From NCBI GenBank assembly GCA_965224235.1, contig CBDCYP010000001.1, positions 620,001-684,000 of the forward strand: 64,000 nt of DNA. Direction: 5' to 3'. Under the pieces are notes generated by a model that had not been told where the DNA came from, searched no databases, and worked only from the letters and a program-made list of their open reading frames with translations. The position numbers were made by a program, and so were the translations under genes. The stretch comes from G958295935 sp965224235 (lineage in GTDB: Bacteria > Chloroflexota > Dehalococcoidia > Lucifugimonadales > Lucifugimonadaceae). Positions 39,213-47,976 of the stretch are shown here, piece by piece; position 1 is the first letter of the stretch, and every line of letters begins with the position of its first letter.

Positions 39213-39322
39213 GAAAGACTGGCTGCCTGACTGCTTTCGATGCGAAACACGTCTGACGATCAAATAGTTGAATCGAAAGAATGGCCGCCTGACAGCTTGC
39301 GATACGAAATATGTCTAATTCG
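39213..39322. repeat. Imperfect ~48-bp direct repeat upstream of the binding-protein gene
   Basis: GAAAGACTGGCTGCCTGAC at 39213 and GAAAGAATGGCCGCCTGAC at 39275 begin two segments matching at about 80% over 45 bp, 62 bp apart, within the 5' region of the transporter operon. It may be regulatory or a simple duplication. Confidence 0.7.
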
Positions 39323-39759
39323 ACTTGCTTGGTGGCGCCCGTTGTACATCGTGTCTGCGCCTTTGTCAATGCGTTCCCGAACGATACCGAAGCCGACGTG
39401 TCTCGAACGTTACCGCCAGTACTCGGGCAATCGACGGCAGGTACGCGTCCACGTTGCCACGAGACCAGAGTTCAGTACGCCGGGATATGACCCCCAGTTC
39501 ATATGCTACCCATAGGTCGCCTTATTGATCCAAAGATCAACTATGGAGATCCCGGACGATGGCCAACCGCGTTCTTTGTCTTGTCGTTGGAGCGAGGCGC
39601 CCAGCTGCCCGCGCTGCCAATCGCAGGAGGGAGAGCCGACTGGTCCACCCGGGGCCAGGGCTAGTCGACAATTGGGCTGAAATCGGTGTCGGGTTGCAGA
39701 AGGAAGGCGGACCCGCCGCCGCTACCGTGTAAGCCACGGGTCTTGGAGCGGAGGCTCGC

Positions 39760-40379
39760 ATGAAACGGTATGAGTTGAGCGCCTCTCAATGTCGCAGGAT
39801 CGAACACTTCCTTCCGGGGCTACTCGGATCGGAAGAGGCGACCGCCGAGGACAACCGCAACTTCGTTAACGGTGTGTTATGGACGCTGTGTAGCGGCGCC
39901 CAATGGATGGACCTGCCGGACAAGTACAGGAAGTGAAGATGCACCACAGCGTGTGCCCCTCTTGACCTAAGGAACCTCTGAACAAGCCGCTGATGCGCTT
40001 GGCAGAGCGGAGGTTCCCCCCTCCTGAATCCTCCCACCGTGGGGGAGGAGGCCAGAACCCTTCGACAAGCTCAGGGCGAACGGATTGGAACCCGGAGTTG
40101 TTCAGAGGTTTCCTAAGTCAAGGCCGACAACGTGATCGCCGACAAGGGATCCGACAACAACGAGGCACTGAGCTTCGTCCAGAGGCAGGGAGCCATCCCG
40201 GTCGTACCGCCGGGGTCAAACCAGTATAACCAGCGAAAATACGACGAGGGACTTTACAAAGAACGGGACCTGATTGAACGGGCATCCAACAGGCTTAAAC
40301 GGTGGCGTACCGCCGCAACCCGCTATGACCGCAGGAGCCTATACTTCCTGGCAGTTCTGCAACTGGCCGCCAGTGTGAC
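39760..40379 (+). pseudogene. IS5-family transposase, N- and C-terminal fragments
   Basis: The first part reads MKRYELSASQCRRIEHFLPG and VLWTLCSGAQWMDLPDKYRK, then a stop where a Trp is normal. After the MITE comes VIADKGSDNNEALSFVQRQG, VVPPGSNQY, ERDLIERASNRLKRWRTAAT and RYDRRSLYFLAVLQLAA, the usual IS5 ending with its last catalytic Glu in LIERASNRLK. The middle Asp is lost. The element cannot move on its own. Confidence 0.9.
39971..40112. mobile_element. 142-bp MITE, copy 3
   Basis: Ends and length are as in copies 1 and 2, with CTAA duplicated at 39967-39970 and 40113-40116. It lies within the IS5-like transposase remnant, and its own ends (GGAACCTCTG) differ from those of that IS, so another IS5-group enzyme mobilised it. 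Confidence 0.95.
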
Positions 40380-40399
40380 ACGGAGCCGGCAATTGTCGA

Positions 40400-41074
40400 C
40401 TAGCCACCGGACGACTTGGCGCCTCGGAAGGGGTGGACCCAATCGGCGAGGGAGCGGGGATTCCTCGACTGGACCCAGAGCCTACCCCTCCCGGAGAACT
40501 CCATGATGATTTGGTCGGAGAAGAGGAACGAACGGATCCGCGCGGCGCGAGTCAGCCGGTAGTTGAGCGTGGGTTCCCATGCGACCGCATGGCCGTTGTC
40601 GACGACGTATGGACCGTCGACGTCGATTTCCTGGATGTCGCCATAGGCGTTGAAAAACAGCGTCCCGTTTCCCGATGCGCGGAGGATGAACATTCCCTCG
40701 TTGAAGAGGCCGCGCAGGCCCTGGAAGTCCGAGTTCGTCGTGACGCCTGGCGTCGACGCCAGGTACGCGCCCCTCTCCAGCAACAACTCCTTGCCATTCA
40801 TCTCGTATGCCAGAATATCGCCGGGTTGTCCGGGCGCAAGGCCAATGGTCCCCCGACCGCCTTCCGCCTCGTAGGTGTTCTGAAAGAAGCTTTCGCCGCC
40901 GAGAACGGAACGACTCAGGCCCGACATGATGCCTCCCCGCGCGGACGTTTCCGCGCGCATGTTCTGGGTCATCCATGCCATCGCGCCCGCCTCGGTGACC
41001 AACTGCTCACCAGGGTCCAGGGTGATCTCCACAAGGCTGTAGCTTGGCTGCGAATGTACGACGTAGTCCATCAC
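40400..41074 (-). CDS. AIM24-family protein, paralogue 1
   Basis: The 224-aa protein carries the AIM24 pattern: VEITLDPGEQLVTEAGAMAW, GGIMSGLSRSVLGGESFFQN, YLASTPGVT, GMFILRASGNGTLFFNAYGD, YVVDNGHAVAWEP. Related TIGR00266 proteins form trimeric beta-prism folds of unknown function. Its TAG stop at 40402-40400 is supplied by the terminal repeat of the IS5-like element (GGCTAG), so the original C-terminus may have been a little longer. It is third and last in a tandem of three. Confidence 0.9.
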   Translation of the reverse strand: MMDYVVHSQPSYSLVEITLDPGEQLVTEAGAMAWMTQNMRAETSARGGIMSGLSRSVLGGESFFQNTYEAEGGRGTIGLAPGQPGDILAYEMNGKELLLERGAYLASTPGVTTNSDFQGLRGLFNEGMFILRASGNGTLFFNAYGDIQEIDVDGPYVVDNGHAVAWEPTLNYRLTRAARIRSFLFSDQIIMEFSGRGRLWVQSRNPRSLADWVHPFRGAKSSGG

Positions 41075-41080
41075 TAACCC

Positions 41081-41767
41081 TTAACCCTTATCGGGCAGCA
41101 GCGGGCCGAGCGTCTTGCCGAACTCGCCGGGATTGTGGCTCTGCACGTAGACGCGCCCGTAACCGCGAAAGTCTAGGACGAGTCCCTCGCTGGTCAGGAA
41201 CGACGAGACCCAGCTTCCCCCCGCCTTGCCGATCGAGTACTCCAACGACTCCTCGAACGCCACCACGTGCCCGGTGTCGATTGTGAGGGCGCCCCGGACG
41301 TCCAATTCCGTAATCAGCCCAAAGGCGTTCACCAGGAGCGGCCCTACGCCCTCCACCGTTATAAACGACAGCGACTCGCCCGAGAGCATGCCGCGCAGAC
41401 CCTGGAACTGCGTGTCGATGTTGAGATCGACGGCGGAGCCGAGGTAGCTGCCGCCGGCGCAGATCCAGCGCGTCCTGCCGTCGCACTCGATGAGCGCCAC
41501 CTGCCCTTGTAATTTGGGAGCCAAGCCGACCTCGGCTTCCTGATGATCCGTCACTCTGTACCGCGAGAAGAAGAAGTTCTCACCGGCAATCATCCTCCTG
41601 ACGCCCGACATGATCCCGCCCGCGCTCCGGCTGCGCGTCGTCACGTCGATATCGACGTTGCTCGACGCGCGGAACATCGCCCCCGCCTCGGATACGAACC
41701 CCTCGCCCGGGGTGAGCCGAACGAGGGCCGAACCGAACGCGCCGTTGTCGGCGATCTCTACGCGCAT
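41081..41767 (-). CDS. AIM24-family protein, paralogue 2
   Basis: The 228-aa frame has ALVRLTPGEGFVSEAGAMFR, GGIMSGVRRMIAGENFFFSR, SLSFITVEGVGPLLVNAFGL and TIDTGHVVAFEESLEYSIGK. It keeps the family's GES/GEN-FF and DTGH-V-AFE motifs. It starts 34 bases after the stop of paralogue 3 and ends six bases before paralogue 1. The set may assemble into a hetero-oligomer. Confidence 0.9.
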   Translation of the reverse strand: MRVEIADNGAFGSALVRLTPGEGFVSEAGAMFRASSNVDIDVTTRSRSAGGIMSGVRRMIAGENFFFSRYRVTDHQEAEVGLAPKLQGQVALIECDGRTRWICAGGSYLGSAVDLNIDTQFQGLRGMLSGESLSFITVEGVGPLLVNAFGLITELDVRGALTIDTGHVVAFEESLEYSIGKAGGSWVSSFLTSEGLVLDFRGYGRVYVQSHNPGEFGKTLGPLLPDKG

Positions 41768-41801
41768 CTTAAGAAAGGTACTCCCAAAACCGGAGCGTTC
41801 T

Positions 41802-42458
41802 CTACGCCGTGAAGGGCCTCAGCCAAGAGGCGAGCCCCTGCATGGTTCTAGTCTGCAAATATATCGTGCCGGCGCCGGAGAACTTCATCACGAGGCCCTC
41901 GCCGGAAAGCAACGTGCTCTTGACGCCGCCCATGCCCTGAATCGCGTAGCTCAGCGCAGGTTCCCAGGCGACTACATGACCCGTATCGACGATGAACGAG
42001 CCGTCGATCTTCTTTTCAATGATCGATCCGTAGGCGTTGAAGAATACCTCTCCTCTGCCGCCGCACTCGATGAGGAAAAGGCCTTCGCCTGAGAAGAGAG
42101 CACGAGCGCCACCGAACTTGGTACCAAGTTCCACGCCCGGAGTGCACGCCATGAACGACCCCGCAGTAAGCATGATCGAGTCGCCGCTCAGCGTCCTTTG
42201 AACCACCGTGCCGGGCTGCGCCGGCGAGAAGGCGGCCTCGCCGCCCCGGTCGGTGGAGTACTCGCCGACGAAGAGCGACTCCCCGCCCGTCGCCTTTCGG
42301 ACCAGGGCGCTTACAACTCCGCCGAGCATCCGCGCCTTCGACTGAACGTCAGAGTCCATCCACGCCAACGAGCCGCCCTCGGCGATGAATCGCTCGCCCG
42401 GTTGCAGACGCACTCGCAATTGCCCGTAATCGGGATTGCCGACAATGTCGATTTCCAT
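41802..42458 (-). CDS. AIM24-family protein, paralogue 3
   Basis: The 218-aa protein MEIDIVGNPDYGQLRVRLQP, GERFIAEGGSLAWMDSDVQS, RKATGGESLFVGEYS, LFLIECGGRGEVFFNAYGSI and FIVDTGHVVAWEPALSYAIQ is the most typical member of the trio and the first of the operon. Proteins of this family occur in bacteria as tandem triplets and are sometimes linked to envelope or stress functions; the biochemical role is unknown. Confidence 0.92.
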   Translation of the reverse strand: MEIDIVGNPDYGQLRVRLQPGERFIAEGGSLAWMDSDVQSKARMLGGVVSALVRKATGGESLFVGEYSTDRGGEAAFSPAQPGTVVQRTLSGDSIMLTAGSFMACTPGVELGTKFGGARALFSGEGLFLIECGGRGEVFFNAYGSIIEKKIDGSFIVDTGHVVAWEPALSYAIQGMGGVKSTLLSGEGLVMKFSGAGTIYLQTRTMQGLASWLRPFTA

Positions 42459-42735
42459 GCGGGAATCGTACCGTCGTTTACCCTTGGTGTAAAACGTGTC
42501 CGGAGCCTACTGCGTTTGGCGTATTGCGTATTGCGTATTGGGCGCCTCCGGGGAGAGTGTGGATGCGCTCCTGAACTGGCTGATCCCCAAACTATCCACA
42601 CCCTTTTCCCGATAACGCATTCGGGATGACATTCGCCGGTTGCCTGGCGGAACAGGGGGCGCTGGTTAAGTTGATGCGCGTGCGGGACGCCTGGGCGCGT
42701 TGCGCATGTGATCAGGTCCCCGCTTGGTACCAGAT

Positions 42736-43182
42736 TTAACCGCGTTTGGACGCGGCCTTTTCGACCCCTGCGAAAAACTGCTTCATCAAGGTTTTCGACG
42801 CATTGCCGATCATCCGTTGACCGACCCGGGCCAGAAGCCCCCCAACCTGCGTATCTCCATCGACGGTAACCCTCGTGGCGCCAGGCGTCTCCTCTTCCAG
42901 GTTGATCATGCCGGTACCCCTCATCCATCCGCCCGGGCCGTCGCCGTTGACCGTCATGCGGTACGAACTCGGTTCGTCAAGGTCAGAAAGCGTCACATGT
43001 CCCGAAAACCGCCCGCGTACAATGCCGACACCGACGTTCATATCGGCGCGGTACTCACCCGGGCCTACCTCTTCTATCGAGTCGACCCCGGGGATGGCCT
43101 GTTGGAGCACTTCGATGTCGGTTAGTGCGTCCCAGGTATCCTGTTGGCCCATATTCAGCTTGAAACTGCCACTTACTTTCAC
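42736..43182 (-). CDS. coxG: CoxG-type SRPBCC protein
   Basis: The 148-aa protein MKVSGSFKLNMGQQDTWDAL, QQAIPGVDSIEEVG, YRADMNVGVGIVRGRFSGHV and GGLLARVGQRMIGNASKTLM is the START-like fold associated with carbon monoxide dehydrogenase genes (CoxG), thought to take part in membrane recruitment or maturation of the enzyme. It is divergent from coxS (start 43291), sharing a ~110-bp promoter region. Confidence 0.85.
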   Translation of the reverse strand: MKVSGSFKLNMGQQDTWDALTDIEVLQQAIPGVDSIEEVGPGEYRADMNVGVGIVRGRFSGHVTLSDLDEPSSYRMTVNGDGPGGWMRGTGMINLEEETPGATRVTVDGDTQVGGLLARVGQRMIGNASKTLMKQFFAGVEKAASKRG

Positions 43183-43290
43183 GGCTTAGGGTTCTCCGGG
43201 ACGTTCTCAGGGGTTGCGGTCGCGACGTACCGAGTGTTAACTAAGTCCACCAAATGACCGCGACTGCGACTATCGCCGGAGGCATAGCCA

Positions 43291-43761
43291 ATGGGCCATC
43301 AAATCAACGTAACAGTCAATGGGCGGAGCTACACAAGCGCTGTCGACCCTAGATTATTGCTCTCCCAGTATCTTAGGGACATGCTGAACCTTACAGGAAC
43401 ACACGTCGGCTGCGATACCACCAGTTGCGGCGCCTGCTCCGTCCTGTTGAATGGCAGCTCGGTCAAGTCCTGCAACGTTCTGGCGGTACAGGTCGACGGC
43501 GCTGAGGTCACGACGGTCGAGGGTTTGGCTAGCGGCGGCGAGTATCACCCGATCCAAAAAGCGTTCTGGGAAGAGCATGGCCTCCAGTGCGGATTCTGCA
43601 CTCCCGGAATGATGGTCACGGCCATCGACATCCTGAGCAACAATCCGCAGCCGACCGAGGCGGAAATCAGGAACGGCCTGCGCGGCAATCTCTGCCGCTG
43701 CACCGGATATCACAACATCGTCAAGGCAGTTCAAGCCGCAGCGGCCGAGATGGCCAGTTAG
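43291..43761 (+). CDS. coxS: [2Fe-2S] subunit of a molybdenum hydroxylase (CoxS-like)
   Basis: The 156-aa protein has the plant-type ferredoxin cluster motif THVGCDTTSCGACSVLLNG with a fourth Cys in VKSCNV, and the second cluster in GLQCGFCTPGM and RGNLCRCTGYHNI. It passes electrons from the molybdenum centre toward FAD. It is the first gene of a coxS-coxL-coxM operon; coxL starts ten bases after its stop. Confidence 0.95.
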   Translation: MGHQINVTVNGRSYTSAVDPRLLLSQYLRDMLNLTGTHVGCDTTSCGACSVLLNGSSVKSCNVLAVQVDGAEVTTVEGLASGGEYHPIQKAFWEEHGLQCGFCTPGMMVTAIDILSNNPQPTEAEIRNGLRGNLCRCTGYHNIVKAVQAAAAEMAS

Positions 43762-43771
43762 GGAGGCGGGA

Positions 43772-46165
43772 ATGACTACTTCATCGACGATCGGATCCTC
43801 AATCAGGCGCAGGGAAGACCCGCGCCTGATTACCGGTAACGCGACCTATATTGATGACGTCAGACCACCTGGCGTGCTGCATTTGGCGATTGTCCGCAGT
43901 CCCCACGCGCATGCGACCGTCGGGAGAATAGACGTCACCAAGGCGGCCAACATGCCCGGTGTCGTTGCGGCGTTCACTGGCGCAGACATACAGGAACAAC
44001 TGGGTTCGCTTCCAGCCGGCTGGAACTTGCCGGACATGAAGGCGCCCAATCACCCGCCAATCGCATTCGAGCGGGTCCGTTACGTAGGCGACGCGGTCGC
44101 CGTGGTGGTGGCGGAATCCCCTCAGGCGGCGGCTGACGCAGTTTCCAGCATTGAAGTCGAATACGGCGAGCTGGACGCTATCGTCAACGCCGAAGCCGCG
44201 ACGATGGCCGGAGCGCCCCAGCTACACGAGGATGCCCCGAACAACCTCGCTTTCGAGTGGGAAGTAGGCGGAGGAGACTACGATGCTGCTGCGTCGGAAG
44301 CTGAGGTCGTCGTCAAGCAACGAATGATCAATCAGCGATTGATCCCCAACCCCATTGAAGAGAGGGGTGTGGTCGCAGACTACAACCCGGCAACGAATCA
44401 GATAACCCTGTGGACGTCGACCCAGATTCCACACCTGGTGAGGCTGCTGTTCTCTGCTGTGACCGGCCATCCGGAACAACAGGTACGAGTGATCGCTCCC
44501 GAAGTGGGCGGCGCGTTCGGAAGCAAGCTCTACCTCTACGCCGAAGAAGTCATCTGCGGAGTCGTATCCAAGATATTGGCGCAACCGGTCAAGTGGATCT
44601 CAGGCCGGCAGGAAGGCTACGTCGCCACGACCCACGGCAGAGACCACATCGCAGACGTCGAGATGTGCGGCAACCGCGACGGCACGATCACTGGCATCAA
44701 GACGATGGTCTACGCAAATCTGGGCGCGTATCTTTCCACATTCGCTCCGGGCATTCCGACCGTCCTCTTCGGGTTCACCCTCGGCGGGCCCTATCGCATG
44801 CCGAACGTGGCCTGCAAGGTTTACGGGGTGTTCACCAACACCACCCCCGTCGATGCGTACCGGGGCGCAGGCAGGCCCGAATGCACATACGTGATCGAGC
44901 GGCTCGTCGACCTTTTCTCGCGGGAAATCGGCCGCGACCCGGTCGCCGTCAGGCGGAAGAACTTCATCCCGCCATTCAGTAACGGCCACGAGGTGTCCAC
45001 CGGTGTCTCGTATGACTCAGGTAACTATCGCCTCGCGTTAAACCGTGCGCTCGAAATGCTGGACTACCGAGGTTTTCGTGCAGAGCAACGGCAGGCGCGC
45101 AGCGAGGGCAGGTTGATCGGAGTCGGCTTTTCGAGCTACGTCGAAATTTGCGGCATAGCGCCGTCAGCCGTCGCCGCATCGCTCGGCGCCGGCGCCGGCC
45201 TCTGGGAGTCGAGCACCGTTCGGGTCCATCCCACCGGCAAGATCGCGGTCTACACCGGCACCTCCCCGCACGGACAGGGTCATCAGACCAGTTTCATGCA
45301 GATAACTTCGTCCGAGCTTGGCGTGCCGATCGAAGACATAGAGGTGTTCCACGGCGACACCGACAAGCAGCAGATGGGCACCGGAACATTCGGCAGCCGC
45401 AGCATATCGGTTGGCGGGACGGCCCTGTACATGAGCCTCCAGAAGGTCATTGACAAGGCTAAGAGGATCGCCGCCCACCAGATGGGCGTTCCGCATCGCC
45501 AGGTCACCTTTGAAAACGGGACTTTCTACGTAGAGGACATACGCGAACGACAGATGACCTGGGGTGAAGTCGTAGGCGAGGCATACTCGGCCATAAACCT
45601 GCCGCCGCGAATGGAGCCGGGCCTTGAAGCGGTCACTTTCTTCGATCCGAAGAACTTCACCTGGCCGTTCGGCACACATATCGCCGTACTCGAAGTCGAT
45701 CCAGACACCGGCCAGATCAAAGTGCTCCGGTACATTGCGGTTGACGACGTTGGAAACGTCATCAACCCGATGATCGTGGATGGCATGGTTCACGGAGGTG
45801 TAGCCCAGGGCATCGGACAAGCGTTGCAGGAACAGGCCGTTTACAGCGAGAACGGTCAGTTGCTGAGCGGCTCGATGCTGGATTACGCGGTACCAACCGC
45901 GGAGGACCTTCCGAGTTACGAGACCGACCGTACGGTCACGCCGACCAACGTCAACCCCCTCGGGGTCAAGGGCGCCGGTGAGACCGGCACCATCGCTTGC
46001 TCCCCTGCCATTGTTAACGCGGCCGTAGACGCTCTTGCCCACCTGGGTGTCAGGCACATCGACATGCCGCTTACTCCTGAAAAAATGTGGCGAACCATCC
46101 GCGATGCCCGGGCGGCCCAAACGGCTGTTCGACGGGCCCGCGCCGCCGGGAGGACGACCAATTGA
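43772..46165 (+). CDS. coxL: Molybdopterin-binding large subunit (CoxL-like, AYRGAGR type)
   Basis: The 797-aa subunit binds the molybdenum cofactor. Visible are SIRRREDPRLITGNATYIDD at the N-terminus, EVGGAFGSKLYLYAEE, the active-site loop VDAYRGAGRPE at about residues 360-370, TSPHGQGHQTSF, and GVKGAGETGTIACSPA with the conserved Glu. AYRGAGR marks the form II group, whereas true CO dehydrogenases carry AYxCSFR. The substrate may be an aldehyde, N-heterocycle or other compound. Confidence 0.93.
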   Translation: MTTSSTIGSSIRRREDPRLITGNATYIDDVRPPGVLHLAIVRSPHAHATVGRIDVTKAANMPGVVAAFTGADIQEQLGSLPAGWNLPDMKAPNHPPIAFERVRYVGDAVAVVVAESPQAAADAVSSIEVEYGELDAIVNAEAATMAGAPQLHEDAPNNLAFEWEVGGGDYDAAASEAEVVVKQRMINQRLIPNPIEERGVVADYNPATNQITLWTSTQIPHLVRLLFSAVTGHPEQQVRVIAPEVGGAFGSKLYLYAEEVICGVVSKILAQPVKWISGRQEGYVATTHGRDHIADVEMCGNRDGTITGIKTMVYANLGAYLSTFAPGIPTVLFGFTLGGPYRMPNVACKVYGVFTNTTPVDAYRGAGRPECTYVIERLVDLFSREIGRDPVAVRRKNFIPPFSNGHEVSTGVSYDSGNYRLALNRALEMLDYRGFRAEQRQARSEGRLIGVGFSSYVEICGIAPSAVAASLGAGAGLWESSTVRVHPTGKIAVYTGTSPHGQGHQTSFMQITSSELGVPIEDIEVFHGDTDKQQMGTGTFGSRSISVGGTALYMSLQKVIDKAKRIAAHQMGVPHRQVTFENGTFYVEDIRERQMTWGEVVGEAYSAINLPPRMEPGLEAVTFFDPKNFTWPFGTHIAVLEVDPDTGQIKVLRYIAVDDVGNVINPMIVDGMVHGGVAQGIGQALQEQAVYSENGQLLSGSMLDYAVPTAEDLPSYETDRTVTPTNVNPLGVKGAGETGTIACSPAIVNAAVDALAHLGVRHIDMPLTPEKMWRTIRDARAAQTAVRRARAAGRTTN

Positions 46166-47043
46166 TTACCAGCATCGCAGCGCCCTTTTCGTACCACACG
46201 CCTGGCACGGTTGAGGAGGCCTCACGGCTTCTGAGCCGGTATCGCGGCAACGCCCGGCTCCTGGCCGGCGGCCACAGCCTGTTGCCGCTAATGAAACTCA
46301 GGCTCGCGTCTCCGGAGGCCCTGATCGACCTGCGCCTCGTCGACGGCCTGTCCTTCATTCGGGAATCCGGAGACGGAGTGGCGATAGGGGCTATGACCAC
46401 CTATAACGAAATAGCAAGGTCCGGCCTGGTCGCCAAAAGGGCGCCTGCCCTCGCCGAGGCCGCGTCGCAAGTAGCCGACACGCCGGTCCGAAACGCTGGC
46501 ACTATCGGAGGCAGTATCGCCCACGCCGACCCTGCGGGCGACCTTCCGGCGGTAGTTCTAGCCCTCGGAGCGCAGCTACAGACTCGATCCGCCCGTGCCT
46601 CGCGCACTATCGACGCCGATCGCTTCTTCCAAGACTTCATGACCACGGCGCTGCGCTCTAACGAGGTCCTCACGGAAATTCATTTCCCGGGCCAGGCTGA
46701 AGGGACGGGATCGGCATACTCCAAGCTGGCGAACAAGGCGTCTCACTACGCCCTCGTCGGCGTGGCCGCGATTGTCACGATCAGCGACGGTGTATGCACT
46801 GCGGCGCGAATAGGCATCACGGGCGCAGGTCCGTTTCCGGTCAGGTCCCGAAGGGCCGAGCGGATACTCGTTGGCAAAGCGCCGACTGAATCTGTTATCC
46901 GCCAGGCTTCGCAGAGGGGCGGCGTGGAACTCGAAGGGCAGTTCAACGAGGACATTCACGCCTCCGCCGAGTACCGGGCCGAGATGGCCAAGGTGTTCAC
47001 GGGTCGATCGCTCAGGAGCGCATTTGCCAGGGCGGCCGGTTAG
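46162..47043 (+). CDS. coxM: FAD-binding subunit (CoxM-like)
   Basis: The 293-aa protein starts at TTG 46162 (overlapping the coxL stop) as MITSIAAPFSYHTPGTVEEA. It has ARLLAGGHSLLPLMKLRL and NAGTIGGSIAHADPAGDLPA, the two FAD-contact motifs of the family, and a C-terminal CO_deh_flav_C part (YSKLANKASHYALVGVAA). It completes a three-subunit molybdenum hydroxylase. A longer upstream frame from 46087 overlaps coxL and is not favoured. Confidence 0.92.
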   Translation: MITSIAAPFSYHTPGTVEEASRLLSRYRGNARLLAGGHSLLPLMKLRLASPEALIDLRLVDGLSFIRESGDGVAIGAMTTYNEIARSGLVAKRAPALAEAASQVADTPVRNAGTIGGSIAHADPAGDLPAVVLALGAQLQTRSARASRTIDADRFFQDFMTTALRSNEVLTEIHFPGQAEGTGSAYSKLANKASHYALVGVAAIVTISDGVCTAARIGITGAGPFPVRSRRAERILVGKAPTESVIRQASQRGGVELEGQFNEDIHASAEYRAEMAKVFTGRSLRSAFARAAG

Positions 47044-47078
47044 GCCGGGGCCGCCCATTCATCGAGGAGCAGTTGCCG

Positions 47079-47855
47079 CTACGGCGCGCCCACGCGCGCC
47101 AGGGCGGCGACGTCGTGCGACTGGTCGCGTATGTGCGACGGCGTCATGACTATCTGCTCGATCACCGTTCTCTGAGGCAGAGTCGCACACAGCAGGATCG
47201 CCTCGGCAACGTCCCGCGGTCCCATCATTGACTCCCGGTCTTCCATTGGAGGCGCTACTGCACGCTTATCGAGAAGCGGGGTGTTGACCTCGGCCGGGAG
47301 GATGGCGCTTGCCCTGACTCCCGTGTTGCGCAGTTCATTGTTGATGTACTGCATCATGGTCAACGCGGCCGCCTTCGCGGAGGAGTACGGGGCCCCGCCC
47401 AACGGGCCGGGAGACAAGGCTGCCATGCTGCAAACCGTGACGATGGTGCCCTCTCCCCGTTCAGTCATGCCCTGTAGGACCGACTGAGTCAGCCGGTAGA
47501 CGGCAGCCACGTTAATTCTGAACACCTCATCCCACTCTTCGGGCGGCACGTAGCGTATTGACCTGACTGTGCTGGAATACCCGGCGTTGTTAACCAGAAC
47601 GTCAACCCTGCCGAATTCGGCTTCGGCCCATGCGCCCAGGCCAGCGGCAGCGTCGCCGTCGAGCAGATCGACCGAACGCGCTACGCACTTCCCGCCTGCG
47701 GCCTGGATCTCGGCTACGACTTCATCCAGCGGCGCCTGTCGCCTTCCAACGGCAATAACGGTAGCGCCCTCCCCTGCCATCAGCAGAGCCGCTTCGCGCC
47801 CTATCCCACTGCTTCCTCCGGTGATGATCGCAATCTTGTTTTCCAGCTTGCCCAT
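47079..47855 (-). CDS. Short-chain dehydrogenase/reductase (SDR)
   Basis: The 258-aa protein has a classical Rossmann start (IAIITGGSSGIGREAALLMA), NNAGYSS, a catalytic Ser in TVCSMAALS, Tyr and Lys in YSSAKAAALT, and PAEVNTP. It uses NAD(P) to oxidise or reduce an alcohol/ketone; the substrate is not evident. It is convergent with coxM. Confidence 0.92.
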   Translation of the reverse strand: MGKLENKIAIITGGSSGIGREAALLMAGEGATVIAVGRRQAPLDEVVAEIQAAGGKCVARSVDLLDGDAAAGLGAWAEAEFGRVDVLVNNAGYSSTVRSIRYVPPEEWDEVFRINVAAVYRLTQSVLQGMTERGEGTIVTVCSMAALSPGPLGGAPYSSAKAAALTMMQYINNELRNTGVRASAILPAEVNTPLLDKRAVAPPMEDRESMMGPRDVAEAILLCATLPQRTVIEQIVMTPSHIRDQSHDVAALARVGAP

Positions 47856-47976
47856 TTTCAGATCCTTTTTTGTTTGTTTTCAATTGAGATGCGGCGTCTT
47901 CACGGTATATCGGCGCCTGCGCGCTTGTGTTTTCCCTCTGCCCCGGGCCGGGGTTGCAGCCCCCGCGCCTGCGCGG

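Larger units (their letters stand above)
39659..40405. mobile_element. Decayed IS5-like insertion sequence with a MITE inside
   Basis: Ends GGCTAGTCGACAATTG (39659) and CAATTGTCGACTAGCC (ending 40405) are exact inverted repeats. Between them are the N- and C-terminal parts of one transposase, with the middle (roughly 100 residues) missing and the third 142-bp MITE at the join. A relic of the same right end lies at 33252. Confidence 0.85.

Noticed and set aside
39193..39369. 59-residue upstream extension of the binding protein frame
   Set aside because: It lies before a strong lipoprotein signal with its own ribosome site and overlaps the direct repeat in the 5' region.
45164..46120. Minus-strand frame of 318 aa opposite coxL
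   Set aside because: It is antisense to a conserved CoxL sequence and has no motif or context of its own.
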